From the NCBI GenBank assembly GCA_903882805.1, contig CAIRYK010000009.1, positions 39,988 to 103,987 on the forward strand: a DNA stretch of 64,000 bases. Reading direction: 5' to 3'. Shown here one piece after another: positions 37,301 through 45,900 of the stretch. The DNA comes from an uncultured Bacteroidota bacterium (GTDB taxonomy: Bacteria; Bacteroidota; Bacteroidia; Chitinophagales; Chitinophagaceae). The translations under genes and the position numbers were made by a program. Below the pieces are notes generated by a model that was not told the DNA's origin, made no database searches, and saw nothing but the letters and a program-made list of their open reading frames with translations. Numbering within the stretch: the first letter of the stretch is position 1; each line of letters begins with the position of its first letter.

Positions 37301-39510
37301 CAATTACCCTGACTAATGCAGCGCCAGGCGGTACATGGAGCAGCAGCAATCCAACCTTTGCATCTGTAGGTTCTACTACAGGTATTGTGAGCGGTTTGGT
37401 TGGCGGTTCAGTAACTATATCTTATAACATCGGCGGATGTCGCGCAACTTATCCAATCGTTGTATCGAACGTTTCAGCAATAGCTGGTCTCAGCTCAGTA
37501 TGCGCAGGTCAAACGATTACACTTACAACAAGCGGCGGCGGTACATGGAGCAGCACAGATCCTTCAGTTGCGACTGTTGGTACATCATCTGGCGTTGTTA
37601 CAGGTGTTGCGGCAGGAACTGCTACAATCTCTTATGTAGTAGCAGGCGGTTGTTTCTCAACCAAGACTGTTGCAGTTAATCCTCTTGCTCCTATAACTGG
37701 TATTGCTGGTATGTGTAATGGTAGTACGATTACTTTGTCAAGCGCAGCGCCAGGCGGTGTGTGGACAAGCAGTAATCCTACTTTTGCAACAATCGGTTCT
37801 TCTACCGGTATTGTTACAGGTATAGCAGGTGGTTCTGTTACCATTTCTTATACAATTGGCGGTTGCCGTGCAACAGCGCCGCTTGTAGTTACTTCACTTT
37901 CTGCAATTTCTGGTTTATCAAGCGTGTGCGTTGGTCAGACAATTACATTGTCTAACTCGAGCGTAGGTACATGGAGCAGCAGCGATGCAACAATCGCATC
38001 TGTTGGTTCTTCTACAGGCATTGTTACCGGTGTTGCCGCAGGTAATGCGACTATAACATTTGCAACTAGCATTTGTATCACTACTAAGACTGTAGCGGTT
38101 GGACCGTTGGCGCCAATTACTGGCCCGGGCGGCGTATGTATTGGTCAGACAATAACACTGGCTAATGGCGTACCAGGCGGTATATGGAATAGCGCTAACG
38201 CACTTGTAGCTCGCGTAGGTTCTTCATCAGGCGTTGTGACAGGCGTTGCAACAGGCGTTGTTAACATCTCTTACACAGTGGGTAGCTGTCGCGCAATTGC
38301 TTCAGTTGCAGTTGGCGCAATTGGCCCGATATCTGGCCCGAGCACCGTATGTGCAAGCCAGACAATTACTTTGACCGACATCGTTGGCGGCGGTACATGG
38401 ACAAGCTCTAACACAGCAGCGGCTACAGTTGGTTCTACCAACGGTATCGTAGCAGGTGTAGCAGCCGGTACTACCATTATCACTTACATGGTAGGTTCGA
38501 GCAGTTGTATGGTTACTAAATCTCTTACAGTTATCGACTTCTCTGCAATTCTACCTGCAGCTCCAATTTGCGTTGGTCAGTCTATTACCCTCGTTGACTT
38601 AACTCCGGGCGGAACATGGATAAGCAACAATGCTACCATCGCAACAGTTGGTTCTACAACAGGTATTGTAACAGGTATCACAGGTGGTTATGTAACCATT
38701 ACTTACTTTATCACTAGCACAGGTTGCCGCGATATCGAACAGTTTATGGTGAACAGATTGTCTCCAATAGGCGGTCCAGCGAGCGTCTGCGAAGGCCAAT
38801 CAATAACACTTACCGATGCTGAAGGCGGTGGTACATGGAGCAGCGCTGACGTAACAGTTGCTACCATAAACACTACTACTGCATTTGTAGGCGGCGTAAG
38901 CGCTGGTACTACCACTATTACTTATCGCCTGCCTACAGGTTGTACTACAACTCGTAGCCTGCTTGTAAATGAACTGGCTGCCACTACAGGTGGAACGACT
39001 GTTTGTACAAGTACTCCGGTTACACTGAGCAATACAACAACAGCTGGCGGTGTATGGACAAGCGGTAACTCGCTGATAGCACGCGTAGGGTCTGCATCAG
39101 GTACCGTAACTGGTTTGACAGGCGGTACAACATCTATATCTTTCACTGTTAACGGTACTGGTTGTAGATATGTTTCTCCAATGGTTGTTAGCGTGTGCAG
39201 AATGGGTGGAAGCTCAGATCCTGACGACAATTCTATAGTAACTGTTCCTGCTGAATTTACATTGATCCCGAACCCGAACACAGGTGAGTTTACTGTGAAA
39301 GGAACATTCGCATCAATGACAGATGAACAGGTGTCTATCGAGATTGTCAACATGCTTGGTCAGGTTGTTTACAGAAATAACATTACTGCTTTGAATGGCG
39401 ATATGAATGAAAGAATACAACTGGGCAATAACATGGCCAGCGGTTCTTACATACTTAACCTCCGTTCTGAAAACGAACGCAAAGTGTTCCACTTTGTGAT
39501 CGGACATTAG
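28393..39510 (+). CDS. Giant T9SS-secreted protein with about 45 Cys-paired Ig-like repeats
   Basis: 3705 residues. A signal peptide with an unusually long N-region precedes the cleavage at SFAQ (about residue 60; an internal Met35 directly before the hydrophobic core is an alternative start). By my count 26 Ig-like (BIG2-type) repeats of about 73 residues fill residues 61-1976, a distinct beta domain follows (1977-2240), then 19 further repeats of about 71 residues, and a T9SS type A sorting domain from about 3617 (FTLIPNPNTGEF, then NMLGQVVYRNN). Each repeat has the plan VCxGxTxTLTN, GGxWSSSNTGVATIG, GVVTGVSAGTTTITY, TGC, with two cysteines. It is expected to be exported through GldKLMN and to act as a surface adhesin or filament; ligand unknown. 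Low sequence complexity is due to the repeats. Confidence 0.92.
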   Translation: MKKSTLDSLCELHSQNVGPMRTTEGPPGINALRKMALKTYRLVLGLIVLLCLGTSQSFAQCGPITGTLSVCTGNTTALADTSVGGAWSSGSTGVATIDRTTGVVTGVSAGTSIITYNTGTCIATATVTVRNAPGAITGTSLVCLTQRVTLTDTSVGGLWSSSNTGVATIGSTTAQVTGVSPGTAMMSYTLTNGCYATFSTSVMTIGSITGPTSVCGQQQITLADSTPGGLWSVTSTAIALINSTSGLVTGQSIGGVTNITYTVSPGCVVIRSLTVNRFDTTILGTISGGGTSALNKTVCGSGSIGTNLTLSSNGDVFGMAPIWTSSNPAVATIGSITGTVVGVSAGAVVMTLTLNTGCMTSTVVTNLVVPPITGTGVICLGQSAILSDSIPGGTWQTGAARVSFSTTSGNVTTVTGVSSTGTAPITYTAGGCRSAIFIMTVTAVGAISGTFSVCGTASSTLTTSSTGGYWSSSDPSIASVGSSTGVVTGSTGGGNVTITYTLSSSCIGTHTFQANPQQPITGPSGVCIGNTITLSNATAGGTWRSSSTGVATIGSSTGVVTGVAIGTTTISYTLPTGCRSTAVIAVSSLTGNTGTARACVGFTSTLANSTSGGTWISSNPAVATVGSTTGVVTGVTGGTAVISYALPIGGCYAQTTFTVNPSAAISGSTSICSGQTSTLTPSVTGGTWVSGSTGVATVGSTSGVVTGVSAGTSLLTYTTPTFGCITNTAFTVNTAPGSIGGTTTVCAGNSTTLTNSVSGGVWSSSNTGVALVNSASGLVTGVSAGAATITYSLGVGCIAITGFTVNANPAAITGASSVCVGSTITLSDATSGGSWTSSSTGVATVGAGTGVVSGVSAGAVTITYALGSGCNATTGITVNAAPATIGGTTTVCSGNTSTLTNSVSGGTWTSSNTGVATINSTSGLLTGVSAGTTIVTYMLSTGCLTTTAVTINLSPASISGVSSVCAGSTLTLTDATPGGSWFSSNTGVATVGVSTGFFNGVSAGTTTITYMLPSGCNTTVNINVNATPVSITGTTTACAGAGTTLSNATSGGVWSSNNTGVATIGSSTGVVSAISAGTAIISYILSTGCNTVTTYNVNVTPGAIGGTTRACEGLTSTLTNATSGGSWFSSSTGVATVGAGTGVVTGVAAGVTTITYILGTGCYTTATFTVNAAPGGISGASSVCTGATTTLTNGTGGGVWSSTNSAVASIGSGTGVVTGVSAGTATISYVLGLGCFATTNITVNQAPSAISGASSVCSGSTATMTNSISGGSWFSSSTGVATIGVSTGIATGVSAGTTTLSYVLPTGCLVTRVFTVNPNPSSISGTTTLCISATSTLTNSVSGGTWTSSNTGIATINSTSGLLTGVSAGTALVTYSLGTSCFAIANITINPNPGAITGTSNVCVGSSVTMSSSTSGGAWSSSNTGIATVGLSTGVVNGISAGTVTLTYTLPTSCIATSLFTVKAAPAAIAGTTTLCAGATTTLTNSVSGGSWTSTNTGVATINASTGLVTAVSAGSTTITYMLSSGCYDVTTFNVNANPASISGTTALCTGNSTTLTDATSGGTWISSNTGVATIGSSTGVITGVAIGTSTVTYILSTGCFTTTNVSVNTAPGTISGPSAVCTGKTITLTNTTGGGSWSSSNTGVATIGVSTGVVSGLTVGTTSITYTFGGGCSVNTVITVNANPAAIAGTTRACVGATSTLADATSGGTWSSSSTGVATVDAAGVVSGVSAGVTTITYMVGTGCYSTSSFTVNANPGSISGNTNVCVGSTSTLTNALSGGSWTSSNTGVATIGVSTGVLSAVSVGTTIVTYTTSAGCFNTISVATKTTPASISGSAGICIGATTTLTNTTTGGTWTSRTPAVATVGSTTGVVTGISVGTSVITYSNGCGTAPTLTISVNGTPSAITGTPLVCTGATTTLANATPGGVWSAGTTGFLTVGSTTGIVTGVSAGADTVNYTTSCGTTPVVVLVSSPSALYPSASPSSFCLSGTSSLSANAAAYTVDSIPYTLVAQTSPTSVFSTGTDDDNAPATIPFAFNYWGTNYTTVNIGSNGYVQFGSASTDFSPNPFPSTDIPGAISLFWSDLQVNTPGFVSYSTEGTAPNRTFVIKYSQISPCCGTFANDYSGEIILHETSNIIDLLVTNARNRTQVCGIQNPAATSAVTVPGRNAVSYGVSTPEAWRFVPITFTYSWAPATFLSSTTVENPTATGVNTTTVYTVTATASTTCVSRASTTVTINTAPSAITGSTNLCVGSSSTLTSAGGGTWTSDATGVATIGLSDGIVSAVSVGTSRITYTLPTGCVATTVVTVYNLAPIAGSSTVCVGSTTSLTNPTGGGIWSSADGAGIVSIGSTSGVITGVAAGTATITYTLGSGCSSTMVMTVNPSSAISGPANVCVGQTVTLTNATPGGTWVSNNVLIASIGSTSGVAYGVLGGFATISYILPTTGCRVTFGLNVNPLSSITGASTVCAGQTITLTNVGGGTWSSTDGTVATVGSSSGVVTGVAPGTTTISYVLGTGCTTTTVIGVNALSPIVGPSSVCLGQPISYTDATAGGSWSSSNTAVATIDASTGVVTTITGGSITVSYTLPSGCVATTPLTVNLFSPITGTTAVCQGSTTALSNTTSGGVWSSSDVTTATVGSASGVVTGVAAGTAIISYVTTGCTGIATVTVSPSSPISGPTGVCVGQTITLTNATSGGTWSSTNPTIVSIGSTTGIATGVAGGITNVTYTLGSGCRQVVSITSSALSPISGVLSTCVGQSSTLTEVGSGVWSSSDLSVATIGTATGVVTGVAAGTTTISYTLSSGCAAVATFTVGNLAPIAGPVGVCTGQTVTLTDAAPGGVWSSSNPTFASIGSSSGIVTGVAGGSVTISYSIGSCRATAPMTVTSISAITGSSTVCVGLTTTLTSSGAGAWSSSDATIASVGSSTGVVTGVAAGTAVISYGIGSGCSVTKTITVNPLAPIAGATGVCTGQTITLTNAAPGGTWSSSNPTFASVGSTTGIVSGLVGGSVTISYNIGGCRATYPIVVSNVSAIAGLSSVCAGQTITLTTSGGGTWSSTDPSVATVGTSSGVVTGVAAGTATISYVVAGGCFSTKTVAVNPLAPITGIAGMCNGSTITLSSAAPGGVWTSSNPTFATIGSSTGIVTGIAGGSVTISYTIGGCRATAPLVVTSLSAISGLSSVCVGQTITLSNSSVGTWSSSDATIASVGSSTGIVTGVAAGNATITFATSICITTKTVAVGPLAPITGPGGVCIGQTITLANGVPGGIWNSANALVARVGSSSGVVTGVATGVVNISYTVGSCRAIASVAVGAIGPISGPSTVCASQTITLTDIVGGGTWTSSNTAAATVGSTNGIVAGVAAGTTIITYMVGSSSCMVTKSLTVIDFSAILPAAPICVGQSITLVDLTPGGTWISNNATIATVGSTTGIVTGITGGYVTITYFITSTGCRDIEQFMVNRLSPIGGPASVCEGQSITLTDAEGGGTWSSADVTVATINTTTAFVGGVSAGTTTITYRLPTGCTTTRSLLVNELAATTGGTTVCTSTPVTLSNTTTAGGVWTSGNSLIARVGSASGTVTGLTGGTTSISFTVNGTGCRYVSPMVVSVCRMGGSSDPDDNSIVTVPAEFTLIPNPNTGEFTVKGTFASMTDEQVSIEIVNMLGQVVYRNNITALNGDMNERIQLGNNMASGSYILNLRSENERKVFHFVIGH
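36835..38322 (+). repeat. Higher-order dimer repeat (about 426 bp) in the giant adhesin
   Basis: Ig-like repeats here alternate between two types: A (API.G..GVC, GG..TISY.IG.CRAT) starting at 36835, 37261, 37687 and 38110, and B (SAI.G.SSVC, AAGTA.ISY, ..TKT.AVNPL) between them. The A-to-A distances are 426, 426 and 423 bp, so a two-domain block was duplicated at least twice. Confidence 0.75.
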
Positions 39511-39528
39511 TAGATAGTATTTCAAGTT

Positions 39529-39568
39529 AAAAAGTAAGGGTCGGCAGTGTTGCCGGCCCTTACTTTTT
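39529..39568 (+). terminator. Terminator after the giant adhesin
   Basis: 18-bp stem (39529-39546 with 39551-39568; one G-T pair), GTGT loop, T5 tract, starting 18 nt after the stop codon. Confidence 0.9.
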
Positions 39569-39728
39569 GCTCCTATGATTCGTGAATTAGCTTAGCTCCA
39601 TTGCCTGAATAGTTGGATTTCAATTCGTACCCCGCGATGGTTATCTTATTTTCCGACAATATTTGATATATTTACGGCAGAATTTTCATGTACTTACGGT
39701 AATTTATTATACTATCATCAATATACAT

Positions 39729-41792
39729 ATGCGCTTGATTACCTACTATTTTAGAGAACCGCGGAAAACCGGCGTCTCTATTGAGGGGATTTTCAGTTTG
39801 GTAAAAGAGTGCCTGAAAGACCGTGTGCGCATAAACGAATTTTACTGCAATGACGCCAAGGGTAGGATATGGAACACTCAGGAGGCTGCAAAGCAGGCCA
39901 GCGAGATTAACCACATCACGGGTGATGTACATTTTCTTGCATTAGGGCTAAGAGGTAAAAAGAATGTGCTAACCATTCATGATCTTGGCCACTATGATAC
40001 GCTTAAGAAACGAAGCTGGCTAAAACACACTATCTACCGATTATTTTGGTTTAAGTACCCATTGAAGTACATAGATATAGTTACTGTAGTTTCTCAGTTT
40101 ACTAAAGAGAAATTAATGGAATACTTCCAATTTCCGGAAGATAGAATCAGGATCATTCACGATCCTATCAAGCCCATATTCAGATTTGTGCAAAAAAGCA
40201 ATTTGGGCGCTCAACCAAGAATATTGATGTTGGGCACTGGAAAGCACAAAAATCTGAATGGATTGATTGAAGCGGCAAAGGGCGCTAATTTTCATTTAGA
40301 CATTGTTGGCTGGCCTTCAGATGATGAAATTGCGAAACTAAAGGAGTACAAAATTAGCTATCAGGTGTACAACCGCCTTACCAACCAAGAGGTGTATGAA
40401 CGGTATATTGCTTGCGATGTGTTGTTTTTTGCATCCTTTTACGAAGGATTCGGTATGCCTATTGTTGAGGCGCAGGCTGTAGGGAGACCGGTGGTTACCA
40501 GCAATTTTGGCGCGATGAAGGAGGTGGCGAAAGATAGCGCGTTGTTAGTAAATCCTGAATCGGCATTAGAAATCAGAGATGCGATTGATAAACTGGTTAC
40601 CGACAAGCGATTGTATGATAAGATGGTAGATGCAGGCTTGGCAAATACCAAGCCATACCGACACGATATAATAGCCAATCAGTATATGGACGTATATAAC
40701 GAACTGACCAGTAACGGAAATACCGGAAATGCAACGATTGGCCCCAAGGGTAATGTAGTTTATCTTTATTCGGAAGTAATGCCGTATGCCATAGCTATAA
40801 TGCGCGAACTGGTAAAACAGTTTGGCATGCAGGTAGATTGCATTTGCTGGGATAAACGCAAACGCACTCCATTTGTGCCAGTTAACGAACCTGGTATCAC
40901 GTTTCATAACTACTCGGCATTTGATGAAAGGTCCATTAAAACTTTCATAGATGACCGCAGACCATCGTTGATTTATGTGGTAGGTCGTATGGATAAGTTG
41001 TACCTCAAGATGGCCTTACATTTTAGAAATAAGTACACCATCGTTACCGGTAGCGATAATCAGTGGTTGAATACCAATATGCAAAAAATTGCTGCCTTTT
41101 TGAGCCCGTGGATATACAAACGCTATTTTGAGTATTTCTGGGTGCCTGGTCAGCGGCAGTATGAGTTTGCCCGCAGAATGGGTTATGCAAACACAAATAT
41201 TATACGCAATCTACTAACTGCAGATACCACGCACTTTGGAAATATATATGAGGTGAACAGGGCGCACAAGGTAAAAGCGTTTCCGCATAATATTGTATTT
41301 GCAGGAAGGTTTGCCATAGAAAAGGGGCTCGATGTGCTTATACAGGCATTTAATGAAGCCAAGAATGAACTTACAAACGACTGGAAGCTGATACTAATTG
41401 GTAATGGCGACATGCAGCTTACCCCATCGGCCGATATATCGGTAAGCGGGTTTATGCAGGGGCATGAACTTGCAGCGCAGAGCAAAAACTGGGGAGTGTT
41501 CTGCCTGCCAAGCATCCGTGAGCCATGGGGAGTAGTGATACATGAATTTACCATGGCTGGCATGCCTATTTTATGCTCTGATAGCGTTGGCGCAGCCGAT
41601 GCGCTGGTGGTAAATAACTACAATGGATTTGTGTTTAAAACAGGCGATAAAAACGACCTGAAGAAAGCAATTAAAACTATAATGCAGAAAACCGATGGCG
41701 AACTGCTGGAAATGGGCGATCGCGGATATGGACTATCTAAAATGCAGAGCCCAACCATAGCAGCTTATAGCCTGATGAGTATAGCTAAGTAG
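39729..41792 (+). CDS. Fusion of two GT4-type glycosyltransferases
   Basis: 687 residues from the ATG at 39729 (MRLITYYFREPRKTGVSIEG); an upstream in-frame ATG at 39663 adds 22 residues unlike the family. Two glycosyltransferase units lie in tandem: unit 1 (about 1-330) has the GT-B donor-site motif FYEGFGMPIVEAQAVGRPVV; unit 2 (about 340-687) has VFAGRFAIEKGLDVLIQAF and REPWGVVIHEFTMAGMPILC. Both retain the conserved glutamates of retaining GT4 enzymes, so both may be active, adding two successive sugars to a polysaccharide or glycoprotein glycan. A second glycosyltransferase gene follows after 60 nt. Confidence 0.88.
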   Translation: MRLITYYFREPRKTGVSIEGIFSLVKECLKDRVRINEFYCNDAKGRIWNTQEAAKQASEINHITGDVHFLALGLRGKKNVLTIHDLGHYDTLKKRSWLKHTIYRLFWFKYPLKYIDIVTVVSQFTKEKLMEYFQFPEDRIRIIHDPIKPIFRFVQKSNLGAQPRILMLGTGKHKNLNGLIEAAKGANFHLDIVGWPSDDEIAKLKEYKISYQVYNRLTNQEVYERYIACDVLFFASFYEGFGMPIVEAQAVGRPVVTSNFGAMKEVAKDSALLVNPESALEIRDAIDKLVTDKRLYDKMVDAGLANTKPYRHDIIANQYMDVYNELTSNGNTGNATIGPKGNVVYLYSEVMPYAIAIMRELVKQFGMQVDCICWDKRKRTPFVPVNEPGITFHNYSAFDERSIKTFIDDRRPSLIYVVGRMDKLYLKMALHFRNKYTIVTGSDNQWLNTNMQKIAAFLSPWIYKRYFEYFWVPGQRQYEFARRMGYANTNIIRNLLTADTTHFGNIYEVNRAHKVKAFPHNIVFAGRFAIEKGLDVLIQAFNEAKNELTNDWKLILIGNGDMQLTPSADISVSGFMQGHELAAQSKNWGVFCLPSIREPWGVVIHEFTMAGMPILCSDSVGAADALVVNNYNGFVFKTGDKNDLKKAIKTIMQKTDGELLEMGDRGYGLSKMQSPTIAAYSLMSIAK

Positions 41793-41800
41793 GGATAGCA

Positions 41801-41808
41801 TAGTTTTG
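41801..41808 (+). promoter_or_regulatory. Possible -7 promoter box of the second glycosyltransferase gene
   Basis: TAGTTTTG matches TAnnTTTG and lies 44 nt before the ATG at 41853; no TTTG at the expected distance upstream, so read-through from the first gene is equally likely. Confidence 0.3.
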
Positions 41809-41852
41809 CAATAACAGTTTTTTTGTATCATCATTTACAGGTATTACATACT

Positions 41853-42866
41853 ATGACGCTCATTGATGCAATGTTCATAAACAAGGGTGGAGGAGCCGTA
41901 TTGCTCGATTATTTAATCGAGCATATATTAGCCCATACTCAAAGCAAGGAATTCTATTTTTTGCTCGACCCGAGGTATAAAATACCAACAGGGCTCGGGC
42001 AGGAGGCATATACTATTATTCCCAATAAGATCAAGGAAAGAATAAAATACTACAAGCAAAACAGAGGTCGGTTTTCAAAAGTCTTTTGTTTTGCAAATAC
42101 GCCGCCGCCAATAAATCTGAAGATTCCGAGCTATACCTATATGCACAACCAGAAGATACTGGAAGCGCCAAAGCAAAAGCTGAACAGGAAGTACTGGTCG
42201 ATGTATGCTAAGTACCTTTTTGTGAAAATGTACAATAAGAACACTAACTACTACATTGTACAGACCAAGCACATGGTAGACGAACTGGTGGGCATTGGGC
42301 TAAAGGATGATCAACACTGCCTCACAATACCGTTTTACGACGACTGCAAATATCAGGGTGGTGGTAAGCCGTTTGCACAACGGGGTAGGGATGAGTTTGT
42401 ATTTATCAGTAACCCTTCGCCGCAAAAGAATTACCCAACCCTGCTGGATACTTGGGAATATTTGCTGGATAAAGGTATAACGCCAAAGCTACACGTGACA
42501 GTAGATGATACCGGTCCATCATTTCTGGAGCGAATTAAAGCGCTAAACGCCCGCGGCGCCCGCATCGAGAATCATGTTTATGTAGATCCTCATTCGCTGT
42601 ATTTTAACTGTCCGTATCTGATATTTCCTTCCATTATGGAGAGTTTCGGCTTGCCGCTAATAGAGGCTGTAGATAGCGGTATGAAGGTAATAGCCAGCGA
42701 TCTGACCTATGTACATGACGTAATTACGCCCAGCCTTACCTTTCAGCCATACGATAAAAAATCTATGGCTGATGCGGTAATAAAAGCTATGAATACAGAA
42801 TTGCCGTTTCCTAAAGTAGTAACACATAATGAGATTGTTAAACTGGTGGAGCTGATAGCTCCTTGA
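41853..42866 (+). CDS. GT4-like glycosyltransferase
   Basis: 337 residues from the ATG at 41853. GT-B fold: the N-terminal half begins MTLIDAMFINKGGGAVLLDY, and the C-terminal donor-binding half has FVFISNPSPQKNYPTLLDTW and FPSIMESFGLPLIEAVDSGM, the EX7E-type motif of glycosyltransferase group 1. Its acceptor and donor are unknown. It follows the two-domain glycosyltransferase by 60 nt and ends at a strong bidirectional terminator, so the two genes form a small glycan-assembly unit placed between two T9SS cargo genes. Sugar attachment to those cargo proteins is conceivable but unproven. Confidence 0.82.
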   Translation: MTLIDAMFINKGGGAVLLDYLIEHILAHTQSKEFYFLLDPRYKIPTGLGQEAYTIIPNKIKERIKYYKQNRGRFSKVFCFANTPPPINLKIPSYTYMHNQKILEAPKQKLNRKYWSMYAKYLFVKMYNKNTNYYIVQTKHMVDELVGIGLKDDQHCLTIPFYDDCKYQGGGKPFAQRGRDEFVFISNPSPQKNYPTLLDTWEYLLDKGITPKLHVTVDDTGPSFLERIKALNARGARIENHVYVDPHSLYFNCPYLIFPSIMESFGLPLIEAVDSGMKVIASDLTYVHDVITPSLTFQPYDKKSMADAVIKAMNTELPFPKVVTHNEIVKLVELIAP

Positions 42867-42888
42867 TTCATAGCAAATACTGATTTCC

Positions 42889-42937
42889 TATAATAGCGAA
42901 TGGCTGTTCCGGTGAAGAACAGCCATTCGCTATTATA
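42889..42937. terminator. Bidirectional terminator between glycosyltransferase and adhesin 2
   Basis: Perfect 21-bp inverted repeat (42889-42909 with 42917-42937), 7-nt loop, flanked by A/T tracts; convergent genes end at 42866 and 42952. Confidence 0.92.
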
Positions 42938-42951
42938 ATATTAAGTATGTA

Positions 42952-45900
42952 CTACCTGCTTACAGCAAAATGGAATACTTCATTAACATTCTCAGAAGTG
43001 GCGTGGAGCAAGTAGGCTCCCGATGCCAGATTGTCGAGCGATATTTCAGCGCGTATTTTACCATTTAGCGGCATAGTTGTTCCTGTATACACTACCTGAC
43101 CGAGCATGTTGGTTACTTCAAGATTTACAGACTTAGTAGCTGTAGCGGCAATTGTGCCGGTGAGCGTGAAGCTACCGCTGTTGGGATTAGGGTACAGATT
43201 GAGTGTTTTGCCGCCTGCTGCGATTGAGTTTACACCTACAAAATCGGCATAAATTACAATTTTGTTGCTGGTGTCGAAGCTGGGCAACGTATCGCAAGGT
43301 GGGTTGCCGTGTACGATACAATAAATAGTATCGTTGTGGTAAACGGCATGAGCAAAAGTAGAACCTGTAGCGCCTGGCACTGCAACTCTGTTTACATACC
43401 ACTGGAATGTTTGGCTTGTGCCGCCATAAGTAACATTAGAGAAGAATGTAAATACCTGACCAAGATACTCTATAGAGTTGGTAGGGCGGAAATGCTCAAT
43501 CGTAATGTTGGGCGATACATTTGGATATACATTGGTACGCACTGTATCGTAAACAGTGTCGTGCAACGCACATACGCCATGACAAATCATCTCGCAAATC
43601 AGCACATCGCCGTGTATTGGTGTATAATCGAATATAGGAGTAGTATCCAGTATTGGACCCGGGAAGAATTTTCTCCACGTAAATGTTGGCACACCTGCAT
43701 TGATGCCAGAAGCCACAAAGTGCAATGGTGTTTTAGCGCATACGCTGTCGCCGGGAGTTGTAACTACATTTACAAAGGCGGGTGTAGGCGGCTTAACAAT
43801 AAATGTCATTGCAGCATAGCAACCGGTGCTGAGTGTGTAGGAGATAGTAACAGCCCCTGCGCTAACACCCAGTACAACGCCTGATGTATCAACCACTTGT
43901 GCTGTAGCCAGATCGGCAGAGCTCCACAAGCCGCCGGGAGTAACATCATCGAGCGTTACCCTTGCACCTTGACATACGCTATCCGGGCCGGTGATAGGCG
44001 CCGGCGATCCGCTAACCGTAACAGGTATAGTAGTAAAGCAGCCAGTAGGCATTGTGTAAGTAATAATTGTTGTAGACCCTACTATATAAGAAATGGTCGT
44101 CAGTACTCCGGTAGGGGATATGGTAGCTACTGTTGTGTCGCTACTTGTCCACGCCCCGCCGGGTGTAGCATCGGTAAGCGCTGTGGCAACTCCAATGCAA
44201 AGACTGGTTAGACCTCCAATTGGGGTAGGGGTAGGATTGACCGTAAGCGGGAACACGGCTGCCGGGCATCCTACAATAGAATAGGAAATGAACGACAGGC
44301 CCGGAGTAGCGCCATAGCACATACCTGTTGGGTCTACGGTAGCTACGGGTATATTGCTACTGCTCCATACACCGCCGGGTATGCCGTTGGCGAGCGGCGA
44401 ATAATAACCTTCGCAAATGGACGAGTCTCCGGTAATGCGAGACGGCGGTTCGTGAATCTGAACAAATTTTGATGCGGTACAACCTGTGGGCAATGTGTAA
44501 ATGATATTAGTGAATCCCGCGTTTACACCTGTTACGATACCTGTCAATGAGCCGACAGTAGCCACGCCTACAATAGAGCTTGTCCAGGTGCCGCCGGGCG
44601 TAGCATCGGTAAGTGTTATGGAGGTCAGTTTACAACCATCGCGCGGACCAACAACAGGCGCTGGGTTGGGGTTTACCGTAATGGTAGTTGTAGTAATACA
44701 AGGCCCAATGGCATAGGTAATAACGGTATTGCCTGCTGCAACGCCAAACACGCTACCGGTAAATGTATCTATTGTAGCCACTGCCGGCGATCTGCTTGTC
44801 CAGCCGCCGCCGCTTACAGAGTTGCCGAGCGTAATGGTCTGTCCAACACACAATCTGGTAGGGCCAGTTATTGGGCCGGGACTTAAATCAATGGTTATTG
44901 TTTTGGTTGCCAATGCATTACCGCAAGGGCTGGTAACATAGTATGATATTACTGCCGTGCCAGAAGATACACCAGTAACAAGACCGGTAGATGACCCAAC
45001 TGAGACTGTTAGGTCGGATGAACTCCATGTGCCGCCGCCTGTGCCGGTTGGGTTTGTGTATGGGGTTGTTACGCCTACGCAAAAGTTGTTGGCGCCTACA
45101 ATTGCACCGGGCGCTGGAGGCGTACAACCTAAAGGAGTAATAGTAACAACGCCATTGCCTAATGTGCGACAACCGCGCGTATGAACCACTCCACTACAAA
45201 GGGTAGCATCGGTATATGATGAACCGCCGCCGCCGCCGCCCCAGCTACCGCCGCCGCCGCCGTAGTAGCCGCCGCCACCACCGCCGCCGCCGCCGCCAGC
45301 ATCACCGCCTATGCCAAGAACTCCGGCTGATCCGGATGTCCAGCCGCCATATATACCCGCTGAGCCTCCGGTGAGTGGTGCGCCGCCACCGCCAGCTCTG
45401 GCATGTCCTACAGTGCCAGCATAGGAGCCAGCCTCGCCTGTAAGGGTACCGCCGTCGCCGCCGCGTTCCTGGTCTACGCGAGGCAGAAAGTAGTCGCCGC
45501 CGGCGCCGCCGCCGCCTGCGGCAACAACAACTCTATTGGCAAGGCCTGTTCCGCCAACGCGTAGGTCGGATGCTCCGCCTCCGCCGCCTCCCACGTAGGG
45601 AAGATAACCTATAGAGCCCAAGCCGCCGCCGTTCCAGCCGCGTGCGCCTTCTCCTCCTACTATGGCCACGCCATTACCTCCTCGGCCACCAGCATATACA
45701 TATACTACCGAGCCCGAAACAACCGATAAGGTACACACTACGCATGCGCCGAACCCAAATCTGTCGGACATGGTAATTCCTTCTTGGGAACAATATCCGC
45801 CAGTTGCCCCCTGAGCAGTAATTGCCAGTCCGCTAACGCCCGAAGGTACTGTGTAGGTTTGCACAGATCCGGTATAAGAGAATGTAGATGTTTGCGCCTG

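Noticed and set aside
29172..39353. Numerous frames of 60-140 codons antisense to the giant adhesin
   Set aside because: They recur at the repeat period and are shadows of the Ig-like repeats; the same holds for frames opposite adhesins 2 and 3.
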